In this document: positions 1 to 14,161 of the stretch, piece after piece
How the letters are laid out: each line of letters starts with the position of its first letter
How positions within the stretch are numbered: position 1 is the first letter of the stretch
Assembly: GCF_009017415.1 (NCBI RefSeq)
Contig: NC_092407.1
Coordinates: forward strand, 5,022,001-5,086,000
From: Aspergillus flavus
Taxonomy: Eukaryota; Ascomycota; Eurotiomycetes; Eurotiales; Aspergillaceae
Length of the DNA: 64,000 bases
Reading direction: 5' to 3'
Notes under the pieces: model-generated
What the model saw: only the letters and a program-made list of their open reading frames with translations
Databases searched by the model: none
What the model was told of the DNA's origin: nothing
Position numbers and translations under genes: made by a program

Positions 1-731
1 TGGATATCTGCGGATGGGTCGTAGTCGCGGTTGCTGTGATTGATCTTGCGCAGGGATTTGATCGCTTGCTCGCGCTTGCCTTTGTACATATACCAGACTG
101 GGCTTTCCGGTGTGAATGGAAGGCAGAGAAGCATGATGCCTGGAAGAACGACGAGGAGGCACATGGGGATGCGGTAGGATTGGGCGCTCTGGATGCTCTG
201 TGTACCCTGGTTGACGCAGGCTCCGACAAGTTGAGAGATGGACTGCATGAACTGAAAGCACATGAGAGCTGGACCTCTAATAGCGGACGGTGCCACCTCT
301 CCGATATAGATTAGGCAGGTCGCGGTGAACTGCCCGACACCCAGACCGATCAGGACACGGCTGACATAGAATACTGGATGCGAGCCAAAGGAGCAGGCTT
401 GCACGACGGCTCCGACGATGATACAGAGCGATGCAGACAGGAACACGGCACGTCGGCCAAAAAGGTCATTGATGGGAGCGGCAGCGATTGCACCGACAAG
501 CTCTCCCACATAGATGATACTAGCAGACAAGGACAGGAACGTCGTTCCAAGCGAAAAGGAGCCGTCTGACCCTTCCTCGCCATAGTCCTTCGCAAACCAT
601 GCCATCCCTTGAACACCAGTATAGTAGATTGTATCGTAACCGTAGCAAAGAGCACCAATCGCAGCCACCAGACAGAAGGCAATGGCCCGTCGATTCGACT
701 TCCAGTCGACGTTGAGTTGGAGGCCTGCCAT
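1..731 (-). CDS. MFS sugar transporter, N-terminal part (cut by window edge)
   Basis: Reading the minus strand from the ATG at 731-729 gives an uninterrupted frame of about 243 codons that runs off the left edge. It has the start of a major facilitator sugar porter: a soluble N-terminus (MAGLQLNVDWKSNRR), then hydrophobic segments, the loop-2/3 signature FGRR and the PESPVW motif that ends the sixth helix in sugar porters. It would import a hexose, disaccharide or related compound across the plasma membrane; the substrate cannot be told. The C-terminal six helices are missing. It stands about 1.9 kb from the next gene, so its membership in the neighbouring sugar cluster is uncertain. The family call is firm; specificity is not. 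Confidence 0.85.
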   Translation of the reverse strand, partial: MAGLQLNVDWKSNRRAIAFCLVAAIGALCYGYDTIYYTGVQGMAWFAKDYGEEGSDGSFSLGTTFLSLSASIIYVGELVGAIAAAPINDLFGRRAVFLSASLCIIVGAVVQACSFGSHPVFYVSRVLIGLGVGQFTATCLIYIGEVAPSAIRGPALMCFQFMQSISQLVGACVNQGTQSIQSAQSYRIPMCLLVVLPGIMLLCLPFTPESPVWYMYKGKREQAIKSLRKINHSNRDYDPSADI

Positions 732-2639
732 ATTGGGCAACACCAAAAGACGCTATAGAATTGGGGGTACTGGGAGGGAGAAGGAGCACAGTAGGACCGA
801 GAACCACAGACCCCGACAGTAAATAGCACCAGGCTGTGAAAAACGGAACGCCTGCGAGGTGGTAGACTTTATACCTTCCCTTGAGGGGGTTAAAATTTGA
901 ACATGGCCGGGGTAAAGCTCCACGGGGTTTGTAAACAGATATCCTGCGTCAGAGTGTGGGCGAGTATCCCCACTTCGCACGACTCTGGGGCCCCCTCCTC
1001 CAGTTAGCGCATAGGCCAAGGCACCATCAATTCCTCTCTCCAAGGAAAACTCAGTGCAACCCGTATGCCGATCTTACCTACTATGGAAGGATTGAAGGCG
1101 CCCACACATTGCATCGGGCAGGATTCCCGAATGTCGAGAAGATAGACATTTTTCCCGAAGAACAGCAGGCAAATTGACGCCCAAGGAGAGCATATCGGAG
1201 TACAAGACACCGGGCCGGTACAGCAGCATCCCTCAAAATCCACGCCAAGCCATGCCCAGCACACCCCACGGCATCCCGCCGAGATCGGGAAACCTTATAA
1301 GAATTCTCTCTAGCCGACCTGCGAATCGGCACCGGGTTGGAAAGCTTAGTCTAGTAAGAGCAGACTAATTATGAGACTGTCGGTTTCTTGATTGTCTCGG
1401 GTTTGTTGAGACTTGGGGAGATACCTATCCTCCTTTACAAAGTCGAGTCTGTCCAGAACAATTCGGTCTTTTGGCGGGGTCCGCTGCCAAGAGTCGGGGT
1501 AGTGTGCGCACTTAGGGCTCATTTGCTAGTCCTTCAAAGTTCACAGGTTTCTCCGATAATGGTCCGGGGGGCAAATATCTCCTGGCTGGGCACCCCCATG
1601 AAGTTAACCTGGGTGGGATCCACATCTCGCAGCTATAGCCCGTGGGGTCATTCGTGTACCACTCCGGAGAAGGCAAAAGTCTGTTGGTAGGCTAACATGC
1701 ACTTGTAGCCACCAGAATGTGGTTTTGGAAATGCCTCTCTGATCCACTCGCTGATTAATCGGCGTAAATCTCCCCGTGTTCTCCAGAGCCTGCCCAGAGT
1801 GACCTCACTGAAGCGCCAGGGCGAATGCTTTTAGATAGAAATCTCAACGCTGCTGCTGGTGGTGGTATCCGCTTCCACAAGGCACATCAGGGTACACCTT
1901 TGCTCAGTGTCTCATGCCTGCAGGAATCTTGCGAACGCCGAGGGGAGTTCTCAAAGCAGAACCAGCGATTTATCTGCTACTCCTGCCGCATTCCGTCGGT
2001 CGACTTCCGATATTGTTTCCCTTTTTAAGCTGTCAGAAGGCGATTTGACCGGTTATACTAAGTGATCTTTAGACATATTGTTATTGTCTTTATCGTGTCA
2101 CCCTATTCCAGCAATAAGTTGGGGATATTAGAACATTATATTGCGGATAAAATATGCGCTATCGAAAATGATAGCTGGTTGTGACATTGGAAGCGCCCCG
2201 TCTGATTATTTGCCGGGATCTTGGGTTTAATATTTGCTGTTATCCTCCTGGCCTCTATTAGAATTGCTTACCCGCTGGCTACAGGAGTTATATTTAAAGC
2301 TGACAATAAAGAAAGCGGTAGACCACCCGTGTCAAGTATGAAGTTATGAGCGCGGAAGCTGTATAACGATGATGTGGTAAGCCGGTCCTTCGTCCGTTCT
2401 CGGTAGTCGTAGGCTTTTTGATATTGGAGATAACGACAGAGTCGGAGATTGACGCAAGCTTCTTTGGTGTTTAAGGAAGCTTAGACGGGAGACGTTAAAA
2501 GGAACGCATCAAGTAGTTATAGTATTAGCGGAGTCAGCGGTTAGCTTGACTTAGCATTAAGTAATACAAGACATATATTGTCTTGAATCTGCATACCTGC
2601 AAGCCACATTCGATTCCAGTCCAGTCATATGGCCGCTGC
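732..2639. other. Intergenic stretch without a recognisable gene
   Basis: About 1.9 kb between the start of the truncated transporter and the 3' end of the phosphatase gene. Open frames here are at most about 100 codons, overlap on both strands and look like no protein family. The right half (about 2,000-2,600) is visibly AT-rich. The left end should hold the transporter promoter. I see no RNA gene or transposon ends. Confidence 0.5.
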
Positions 2640-3794
2640 TTATGCTTTCGGGACAACAGGCGTGTCAGCACATTCGACCTGCACGATCCGATGTTCTATT
2701 CCCCTATCGGTTGACTCAATGACTAGCGCACTGAGATGGTGACCATATAGACATGCGGAATCTAGTCCGATTGTATGCCTGCCCAGCTGCAGACGCCGCT
2801 TTGCATCGTGCCCAAATATGACAGTAGTCCGGGTTGTTAGTTGGTCCTGCCATTGATCCCATTGGGCAACCCAGCCTTCCTCTCCCGATGCTTCAGCCGG
2901 TATCAAGGTGCGTTCGTCGCCCGGCGCGTGAGTGAGGCTACGCATGTGCATCACGGCATGAGGATCCTGCTTTTCAAGCGGGATACCGGGGGTGAGACCA
3001 GCATGTACGACCACCAGAGTGTCGTCTAAGGATGACGTGAGATGGTACGGCAGCTTAATACGCAAGATCAGTGGCAGGCCGGCGAGCCAGTCAAGGTGAC
3101 GCGTCGAGAGTGCGCGGGCTGTGCTGTACGTTGTTGCGCTGTGTCGTGTGAGAGGACTAGCGTTGGGAGATGCGCTTGTTTCAGGGCCGTCGCAAGCAAC
3201 AGTCTCGCTAGGTAATTCAGCCCCCGAATCCTCAGGTAGCTTGGCAGAACCGCTGGTTATGCCTCCAGCATGCATTAGGTTGTCTCCTCTTGCCTTGATT
3301 TCCACGGCAGCATCGAGAACTGCATTGTCATGGTTGCCTCTTACTGCGCTGGCACCCAACTCCACGGCCCGATCAATCACACCAGGGCTATCGGGTCCTT
3401 TGTTGACCAAATCACCGACAAATATCAGATGGTCCCCTTTGCCCTTATCGAAGCAGACTTTTTCCAGAAGAGCGTCCAGAGACTTTTTCATCCCATGTAC
3501 ATCTCCGACGATGACTAAGCGTCGACCAGCCGATGTCGGTTCATTTTCCGCGGATGATGAGAAGAGTTGCGGAGTGAGATTGCTCGGCAGGTCTGATATA
3601 AAAGTGGTGATGGGGAAGATCTTGTGAGCATCTACTGCCGGAGTCATTGTTGTCATTGTTGTTATTGTCATTGCTAGTCCTCTGGGCAGGAAACACGATG
3701 ATGCATGCGGGAGCATCGGAAACCACCGGCAGAATTGTGGAACCTTTCCCTTTCTGGATGTATTTCCAAATCGTGTAAAGCATGGAATGGCCAT
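2640..3794 (-). CDS. Calcineurin-like (ApaH/PPN2-like) phosphoesterase
   Basis: Single open frame of 384 residues with the metallophosphatase signature blocks in order: GDVHG near residue 97, GDLVNKGPDS near 126, GNHD near 153, HAG near 267 and GHDA near 325. These supply the metal ligands. The spacing resembles ApaH-like phosphatases, the family of yeast Ppn2, a polyphosphatase; the substrate here is not known. Residues 1-60 are poorly conserved in character (a TMTTMT run) and include later ATGs, so the true start may lie at M27 or M42, or a 5' intron may exist. The gene separates the left-edge transporter from sugR and shows no sign of belonging to either cluster. It looks like a housekeeping gene. 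Confidence 0.8.
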   Translation of the reverse strand: MAIPCFTRFGNTSRKGKVPQFCRWFPMLPHASSCFLPRGLAMTITTMTTMTPAVDAHKIFPITTFISDLPSNLTPQLFSSSAENEPTSAGRRLVIVGDVHGMKKSLDALLEKVCFDKGKGDHLIFVGDLVNKGPDSPGVIDRAVELGASAVRGNHDNAVLDAAVEIKARGDNLMHAGGITSGSAKLPEDSGAELPSETVACDGPETSASPNASPLTRHSATTYSTARALSTRHLDWLAGLPLILRIKLPYHLTSSLDDTLVVVHAGLTPGIPLEKQDPHAVMHMRSLTHAPGDERTLIPAEASGEEGWVAQWDQWQDQLTTRTTVIFGHDAKRRLQLGRHTIGLDSACLYGHHLSALVIESTDRGIEHRIVQVECADTPVVPKA

Positions 3795-4378
3795 GGGTAA
3801 CTCAAGTACTTATTCTACCTGACAATGCAAATGACACGGTTGGTGTGGTATTCAGAAGAACGTTTGTGGCCCATCTACATTGGGGCTGCCATTTTAGTGA
3901 TCTATACAGTCGATAGATAATGATGGTTCATACACCGACCCACGCCTCAAGGAGATATACCGTATTGACGCTCAGTATACTCCATAAACGTAGTGCAAAT
4001 ATATATCTTGCTACTTTAGACTCACTGGGACTTATAGCACCCTCCTTCCTCAACACTTTATAGCCCTAGATATCCAAGTACAGAATAAGGACAGAGCTAA
4101 GCAATCATATCATTCTCAATTAATTCACGTATTTTTATCCGAAAGTTTTGTTGGGCGTAATTAGCAGGTCACATGATGCGGATTCGACCAGTCATGGGCG
4201 GCAGATCCTCTCAGGCTCTCCGAGTCCCCGACAACTTTCAATAGTGAACGTGCCCAAGTATGCCAAGTAACCGCGCGCTCCAAATGCTCACTCGAATTCC
4301 CTAGAAGATCATGTCTGTCTACTACAGGTTCAAAACCACTTCCAGCCACTAACCACGCGACACGGATATAGCCCCGTC
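3795..4378. other. Divergent promoter region, phosphatase / sugR
   Basis: A 584-bp gap between two divergent starts. It contains AT-rich patches, including a TATA-like atatatat near 4,000. I see no TCGN5CGR site of the AflR type and no gene. Confidence 0.4.
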
Positions 4379-6002
4379 ATGGTGAGGCGACGGGCTTGCG
4401 ATGGATGCTCTCTCCGCAAAACCCGTTGCAGCGGCGGACAGCCATGTCAACCCTGTGTCCAGTCTGGATTTGAATGCTCCTACCTCAAACCAGCAGCAAA
4501 ACCCGGGCCGAAAGGTCCACGCGCTGAAACCTACATGCGTATCAACAGACGCTTGCAGAGCATACGAGACCGTGCTCCCCGTGGCGCAACCGAAACCGCA
4601 TCACCCGCCAATGTAAGAGCAGGCCTGGCGGAGGCAGCCGACTCATCCAGGGCGATACCAGCCTTTGAAGTCGCCGGTGACGAACAGATGCCGTTCCTGA
4701 CTGAATGGCCATCGCAACTGCCTCTTGCAGATGTCTTAGGTCACTTGGAGGCCTACGAGCATAGAATGTATCCCGTCTGGCCTGTCGTTGACGTTGCTCG
4801 CCTTCGCAACTCGCTTATGCTGGACGTGAACAATGACGAGTTACGCTCTTTGGCATTTGCGGTATGCGCAGCGACCTGCGCTCAGTTGCAGTGTCATCCT
4901 GACAACCAGAGGACGCAAATGTTTCGCGTGGGAAAGTGCTCTTTGGCGGATCATTTTGCGAAAGAATCAGAATATTGCCGCAGTATGTATGATTACCGTG
5001 AAAGTGGCACGTTTGAAGCAGTTCTAGGGCCGCTGTTCCTTCATTTTTACTACGGTGCGACGAACAAGATGTCGACGGCTTCGCTCTTGCTCCGAGAGTC
5101 GGTGACGTTGTGTCAGCTTCAGGGGTTGGATAGGGAAGATACATATCAAGATATGGCCGTTGAAGAAGAGACGTATAGGCGGAGGGCGTTCTGGCTCCTC
5201 TATGTGACTGAAAGAGGTCACGCTATTCAGCATGGGATCAATACCTGTCTAAAAGGCTCCATTCGACTGCCAACGCGCGATTGCGCAAACGAATGCCACC
5301 TCGTTGAAGCCTTTGACAGCCTTGTCGGTCTTTTCATTTCCGTGGAAGGTGTTCTTCTCGAACCCGGTGACTCGCCTCGCGGCCCCAATACCATCATATG
5401 TAGTAAGGACATGCTCTGTCGGCTACAGAGCCAACTCCGCCAGCGCCTGCAGTGGCCGACGGCATACCATGCATTGCAGAGAACGGATATCGCTATTACC
5501 CAACAGTGGCTACGTGTGCTACTTTGGCAGCTGTCTTTGAAAAATATTTTCCTCTCGAGCGCTTCGGCTGATGATAGTATGAGATTGACCTACCCGGTCC
5601 ATGTGGCAAGAGACGCGATAGTGCTCATTTCCAACGTGCCCCAGGATACATTTATGGCACATGGTCCTGGCATGGTAGGTGGTTGTGTATCGCGATGGCA
5701 TACCGTAAACTTACTGAATCCAGGCAATCAAACTCTTCGAAATCACAAGTACCCTACTGGATGTGATTCACTGTGTTCCCTCCCTTGTGCACCGCAACCC
5801 AGCTGGGACATACGATATTCTCCACCATTTATGTTATTTACTGTCATCTCTGAGCCACAGACCATTTGGCCTAGAGTTACTGCAGAAGAAATTAGATGAA
5901 TCAGGCATTCCATATCGCCGAATTGTCTCGCTTTCCCCGGCTGAACGCGATGACTCTCCAGTCATCGAACCGCTTAATGACGAGGAATTGGATTCTTGGT
6001 GA
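4379..6002 (+). CDS. sugR: Zn2Cys6 transcription factor SugR (sugar cluster regulator)
   Basis: Two exons, 4379-5674 and 5724-6002, joined across a 49-bp intron (gtaggt...ccag), give 524 residues. The N-terminus has a fungal Zn2Cys6 cluster with cysteines at 7, 10, 17, 23, 26 and 33, followed by a basic linker. The centre (about 130-400) resembles the fungal-specific transcription factor domain: AFWLLYVTERGHAIQHG is the usual helical motif. It sits tail to tail with the alpha-glucosidase gene and next to a hexose transporter, the position of sugR in the sugar cluster bordering the aflatoxin cluster. It probably controls glcA and hxtA. Ignoring the intron would replace the last 90 or so residues with an unrelated tail, so the spliced model is preferred. 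Confidence 0.85.
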
Positions 6003-6072
6003 ACTTTGGCCGACCGTAATCCTTGATGGTAACATTACTGTATGTGCTAACATTTGAGAATGTTGAACTGAT

Positions 6073-8650
<2,578 letters not shown>

Positions 8651-10351
8651 ATGGTTGCTGGCGGTGGAGTTGTTTCTTCATCCGGCATGGATGCATACCG
8701 GGCCCTGCCAAACAATACGAACTCGAACTGGTTCAAGGACAAGGGCCTCCGGCGTCTGAATTTCGGCCTCATGCTTATGTTTGCATCCGCTGCAGCAAAT
8801 GGGTATGATGGGGCTTTGATGAATGGGCTCCTGACTCTCCCTATGTGTAAGTTTCCTTTGTCAAGTTGTCCTCACCTCTGGCGTATGCAAAGCTGACCCG
8901 AACCGCCTATAGTTGCGAAGAATGTCGGCGAGAATATAAGCTCGAACATGGAGGGTCTGATCATTTCTGGTATTTCGCTGGGAGGAATGTTCACCTTTAT
9001 TCCAGCTTCGTACTTCGCGGATTACTTCGGCCGCAAGATGTCTGTCGCACTTGGATCGGCCATCATGATTGTCGCGAGCGTGATCCAAGCGGCAACCGTC
9101 GGCCGCTGGGCCTTCTTTGGAACGAGAATCGCGATGGGTATCGGGCTGGGCTTTGCGCAGACAGCCGCCCCGCCGCTGACTACTGAGATAGCTCATCCGC
9201 GGCATCGTGGCGTTGTGACGGCCATTTTCCAGGCTACGTGGTACTGGGGTGCTATCCTAGCTGCTGCGGTGTGCTTGGGCACTCTTTATGTGGAGGGAAG
9301 TACTTGGTCCTGGCGGATTCCATGCCTTCTCCAATGTTTCTTCCCTGCTGTTCAGTTGGTAGGACTACTCATCGTTCCAGAAAGCCCGAGGTGGCTCGTG
9401 TCAAAGGACAGGCGAGACGAGGCCTTGCAAATCCTCGCCCGCTACCATGGGAATTGTGACACGTCAGATCCACTGGTTCAGTTCGAGTTTTCTGAGATCT
9501 GCAGTGCGATCGAGCTAGAAAACTCAGTCGTCCATAAGAGTGGTTGGTCTGCGTTCATTGCAACCAAGGGAGCTCGGCATCGCCTTGCAATTTGTCTGTT
9601 GGTCGGGATTATGATCCAGTGGGCAGGCAATGGTACGTACAGGGCCATCCACCTACTCCTGTCTATCTTGCTGATTATTTTGTCCCTAGGTGTCATTTCC
9701 TACTATCTTGCACCGATCCTTCGATCCGTCGGCATTACCAATCCTACGCAGCAATCCGCCATCAACCTGGGCCTGCAGGCGTGGAACGCAGTCTGCGCCG
9801 CGGGAGGCGCCGTCGCTGCAGAGAAATACGGCCGACGCCCTCTCTGGATGCTCTCCACTGTTCTTATGCTCCTATTCTTTACCCTGGCGACTGTCCTTTC
9901 TGCCGTCTTTGACGAATCAGCCATCAAAGCTGCTGGCAGTGCGGTTGTCGCATTCCTCTATCTGTTCTACGGCGCGTACGATATCGCCTATACCCCGCTC
10001 TCAATTGCGTACCCGGTCGAGATCATGCCATTCTACCTGCGCACCAAGGGCTTATCGTTAAGCTTAACGGCGCAGTTTGGGGCGGGCTTCTTCAACCAGT
10101 TCGTCAACCCCATCGCTCTCGGTGCGATAAAATGGAAGTTTTATTTCGTGTACCTTGGTCTGTTGGTTATCTTTTTGGGCATTATTTACTTTGTGTTTCC
10201 GGAGACAAAGGGCCACACACTGGAGGAGATTGCTGTCATCTTCGATGGTCCTGGGGCAGAGACGGAGGTACAGCGGGATCTTGCCGCTATCATTGCGGTG
10301 GAGAGGGAGGTAAAGGCTCCTATGAAGGAGGAGTTGGAACACGCTCCATAG
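8651..10351 (+). CDS. hxtA: Hexose transporter, MFS sugar porter
   Basis: Three exons, 8651-8846, 8913-9632 and 9690-10351, give 525 residues. The second intron is 57 bp without a stop, so an unspliced frame also stays open; splicing restores the family motif GNGVISYYL. Sugar porter hallmarks are DYFGRK in the loop between helices 2 and 3, PESPRW after helix 6 and FPETKGHTLEE after helix 12. Twelve hydrophobic segments are expected and the run of hydrophobicity fits. It imports hexoses or related sugars at the plasma membrane. It is divergent from glcA and its 3' end faces the 3' end of the damaged nadA. Its position matches hxtA of the sugar cluster next to aflatoxin genes. Confidence 0.92.
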
Positions 10352-10734
10352 GTGTTATGTGTACAACTGAATGGTTATACAGTTAGTTACTATTAAGCCC
10401 TATTCCGAAATAGGAGCGTTCTACTACTTTCATTTATTTGCGGTCACCTACCAATGAATATCCCGAGTGCATCCAACACACCTCAGCAAGGGAACACATC
10501 TAAGAATCACCTACACAATCGATCAATCTCTACTCTTCTTTGAAAAATTTAAAGCTTGGCTACACTCCTGCGAAAATAAGAACTGCTTAGCGGAGTAAGG
10601 TATTTTGGGTAGTTCCTAGCGCTAAAATGAGAGGATGTCATGCATATGCTATGTCGAGATGGTTATTGCCGTGCACCAGAGGTCGGTACACGTGCACGAG
10701 CAGCAACAGTATACCATGAGGTCTAAGCTTCGAC
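10352..10734. other. 3'-3' intergenic gap, hxtA / nadA
   Basis: A 383-bp gap between convergent 3' ends; it should hold both terminators. No gene or repeat seen. Confidence 0.4.
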
Positions 10735-12096
10735 TCATAAGCGATCCGCATGTCCAGGTAAGAATGGGGGCTTGAACGCCTCTTCAGACCGGTCAATCGT
10801 CTTTTGCTCCAACCAACCCTTAACCGCTGCAGTGACAGCATCTACCGCGTCCTGGGAGCTCAAATCCACCGGCTGCACCTTGTTTCCAATTTGTCTCATT
10901 TGAATGCATGCGGCTGCAACAGTGAGCTGATAATTGAGCAGATCCATAACCGGAATTATGGCGCCAGGTATCTTGCCACTCAATATGTCGTGGCAAAGGA
11001 ATGGCTCCTGACAGAATGGACGCGCAAGCCCAATGCCGTCAACGGTCTGTATGCCATCAACCATTCCAGCCGTGGAGCGGAATCCTCCTGTAAGGTAAAA
11101 CTTCATCTTGGTCAGGGAAGAAACAACTTTTTCAGCAACATCGAGAAAGAACTGGCGACTTTTTTAGTATCTCCCAACTTCGGAAAGCGTAAAGTCGAGA
11201 GAGCTTACAGCCTCGTGTTTCTTCGATATGACATGCTTTGCAGTATCATTCTCGTCCAAGTTCTTATATTTCCCTCCAGATAATTCCACAAAGTCGAATT
11301 CGTGCTCCTCACGCGCACGACACAGTTCCCAGGCCTCGTCACGAACAATCCCGTTTGGCTCAAACTCGACACTGTTAATTTTGATCCAACTATAAATCCC
11401 GGACGGACCTTCTCCGTGATTGCTGCACGGATCTCTAGAATCAAACGCATGCGATTGGTAGGACTGCCTCCGTATTTATCTCTTCGGAGATTCGTCGCTT
11501 GTGAGAGAAACTGGCTCAGCAGATAGCCGTGCGCTGCATGCAATTCGATCCCATCGTATCCGGCTCTATCTAGAAACTCGGCCGCGTGAGCAAATCCCGT
11601 AATTATATTTTTGATCTCATCCTCGGTAGCAGCCCGAGGAACGGCAAAGGTGTTCCCCATATTCTTGGTATCCAGTGGCACATCGCTGACACTGATCGGT
11701 TTCGGTTGACAGTGCTGGATGGCTGATTTGTGCCAGTATTAAGGATCCATTTGCACGGGCAGCAGCAGCTAGATTCGTGAACTGACCAAACCGTTCTCCT
11801 GAGAATGGAGCGCTAGGCGGGATTATCGGGTTTCCCTCTACTTCGATGTGGTTGGGATCGATCATGACATTCCCAGTCACAATTGCGCCTATGTTGCCCC
11901 GTCCCCAGGTACGATAGGTCTCTATTAACTCACTGCTTGGTATCCCGCGAGCAAAAGAATTGTCTTCCGTCCACGAACACATCCGCTCACTCATGGCGGC
12001 CTTGAGGAAACGATTTGGGGCGGAGCGACGGGCGAAGTGAAACTCCAAGGGTTGACCCAGTGGCGAAGGGTCGACACCTTGTCCGGCTCGAGCCAT
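10735..12096 (-). pseudogene. nadA: nadA, old yellow enzyme-type oxidoreductase, frameshifted
   Basis: The minus strand encodes recognisable parts of an NADH:flavin oxidoreductase of the old yellow enzyme family, but in three frames. Part 1 (12096 to about 11715) has the N-terminal barrel strands through AQISHP. At about 11712-11718 the frame changes and the residues expected next in the family's H-x-G-R-Q block are missing. Part 2 continues in another frame with ELHAAHGYLLSQFLS and NRMR. At about 11385 the frame changes again by one base. Part 3 runs to a likely 57-bp intron (11152-11208) and a C-terminal exon with GLARPF. Read without correction, the first frame ends at 11617 after 159 codons. 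Intact NadA is known from A. parasiticus as an enzyme linked to G-type aflatoxins. Either this copy is dead or the assembly has two indel errors. Confidence 0.75.
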
Positions 12097-12560
12097 TAGG
12101 TGGAGTGAAAAGTGGTGGGTAGAAGTGATTGGTACAATCTCAGCACGAATTGCTTCGATAGGCCTATCATTAGCTAATCAGTATTTCCAATACTCCTTAA
12201 GGGCGTGGATGGTATGAATGGTAGATGGGCTACTGTGTGTTAAAACGTCAAGGCTCTAGTTGACGTTATCATAATTCTTTGAGACTATATGTCTAACCTT
12301 TCTCCTTGTCGAGTTACGATGAACCTAACCCCCACTGGGCTTTCTGTCTAGCTGGAAACATGTCAAAGTCTAATGGATTTGAGATAAAATGACCACTAGT
12401 GCTCTCTGCGCTACAAGGCCAAAAGGGTGCGAGTGTTCGGTCAGCGAAGGCAACATTGCCGAGAGCATATAAATCAGTCGGAGGTGGACATGAAGGACGA
12501 AGGGTCCTGGGGTTCATGATAGAGAACGACATATTGCATAACTGAGATAAGCGTGAAAAC
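12097..12560. promoter_or_regulatory. Divergent promoter nadA / aflY
   Basis: A 464-bp region between divergent starts. It holds one AflR-type site (12437-12447), much closer to aflY, and a perfect 12-bp palindrome GATAGGCCTATC at 12157-12168, close to nadA. The palindrome's core resembles the TTAGGCCTAA element known at the aflR promoter. Confidence 0.5.
12437..12447. promoter_or_regulatory. AflR-type site upstream of aflY
   Basis: TCGGTCAGCGA fits the published AflR consensus TCGSWNNSCGR exactly; it lies 114 bp before the aflY start and 341 bp before nadA. Confidence 0.75.
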
Positions 12561-14161
12561 ATGGAATCGCACGCACCAGCAGTTGCTGGCAAACCAGACC
12601 CCAAGAAGGGACCATATCAAGCCACTCCTTGGAATATCCAGCTCTCTGCGACGGACACACCAGGTTTCACTCATGTTGAAAATCTGGAGCAGAGAAGCGC
12701 AGACCGGGCTTCAGATCTAGTCATGAACAACCACTCTAAGTTTCACACCTTTCATGACGAAATTGTGGGATTTCACAGTGAGTATCCTGATTGAGACACA
12801 AGGGTGCCTCTACTGACCAGTGAGCCAGACCACATTAGCCATCATGTTTTAACACTCTGGGCCTTGGGAGCTACTCCCGACGAGATGCAAGCTGCGTATG
12901 ACTTTAACAAGTCCTTTCAGCTTCTGACGTACTATAACGATCCTTCTGTCAACATTAAGTTACGGGATCCCGAGTTCTTTCGGCAAGGTCTGAGCAACTT
13001 CGAGCTATATGGAGACTACGTACGCTTCTTCCAGGCCGAAGTGGCGGCGAAGGGTGTCCCTACGGTCTTAAATGAGTATCTTTTTAAGGGAGATACGTTG
13101 GCGGAGGATCTGCTAGCCCGACTGTTTTCTGGTATACATGACCCGATGTATAGCTAACATCATATACTAACATCTTGTCTACAGGCTTTCTCCACCCATT
13201 GATCAATCTCGGATTTGCCTTAGAGTTTCAACAGCCATTCCTAGCGGCGGAATGCCTGGCTTCAACTTGTATGCACGCACCATACCCTGCGGAGTTCCTC
13301 ATCGCGACTGAGCAGCATGTGGAAAGCAATGGACGACCACGAACTCTCCCGATCCTCTCCATTGTGGAAGGGATGGGCCTAGACCCAGTGGTCGCCACAG
13401 CGGTTGGGCCAGAAGATGGCAACAATCGAATTGCTGATGCGCTGCTGAAACGAGCCCTTAAGGAGCTAATCCCTCACTTGTCCCACTTCCAGGTAGAGCG
13501 AACGGAGGAGGATCTTGCGCGCAAGACGGCAGAGATACTGCAAGCCTCAGCCTACATCTGTGGTGCGGCCCAGCATCCGCGGAAAGTTGAAGCTCTTGAC
13601 TTTGTCATGCTGCATTCGCTGACGGCCGCCGTATTCTTCCCCACCATTATTAGACAGGAATGGATCAGCATAGAGACACGAGCTCGGCTATTGGAGTGGA
13701 AAGGACGCTCAGACCTGATCACCTATGCGGCCCTGGGATGCCCACAGTTGTACCCAGATAGAATCACCGGGTACCGACCCAAGGAAGTGGCAACTGGGTG
13801 GCCTGACGTGGTAGAGCGCGCACGAGTCTATCAGGACGACGGACATGCATGCAAGGTCATCCGGGCGCTTATGTGCGCCGAAAATGTATGCCAACCTTTT
13901 GAGGGCGAAGAAGGTTTCCCTTTGAAGAAGGCAGACTTTCTAACACTGGCACACATGACTATGGATTCGGTCGAGCGCATGTTGGATCCAAATTGGGTGC
14001 GGCAAACCGAAAAGGTCAAGCAGATGTCGGCTCAAGGCCGCGGACAGCACTCGCAGGTCTCTGCGATCATGTTGCGGTGGGTGCGTTGGTGTGGAACTGA
14101 AGGAGCCTGGGATGATTTCCCAGATTTACAGGAAATACCCCCTCTGCATGATACAAACTGA
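12561..14161 (+). CDS. aflY: AflY (HypA), questin oxidase-like Baeyer-Villiger oxidase
   Basis: Three exons, 12561-12777, 12829-13131 and 13185-14161, give 498 residues with both junctions in frame. The first acceptor is the second AG after the branch site (ending at 12828); only this one keeps the frame. The protein matches the AflY/questin oxidase-like family in length and character (histidine-rich N-terminal half such as HNHISHHVLTLWALGA), with no classical Rossmann FAD motif. In aflatoxin producers it acts in converting versicolorin A to demethylsterigmatocystin, where a ring-opening oxidation is needed, together with AflM, AflN and AflX. It is divergent from nadA and followed by aflX. 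The gene looks intact. Identification rests on cluster position and family character. Confidence 0.9.

Noticed and set aside
36..829. Frames of 60-160 codons on the opposite strand or shifted frames of the left-edge transporter
   Set aside because: The minus-strand frame starting at 731 encodes clear sugar-porter motifs; the others are its shadows.
9633..9689. In-frame insertion of 19 residues in hxtA
   Set aside because: It has GT-AG ends and its removal restores the conserved transporter motif; it is an intron without stops. The same applies to the 51-bp intron of aflW.
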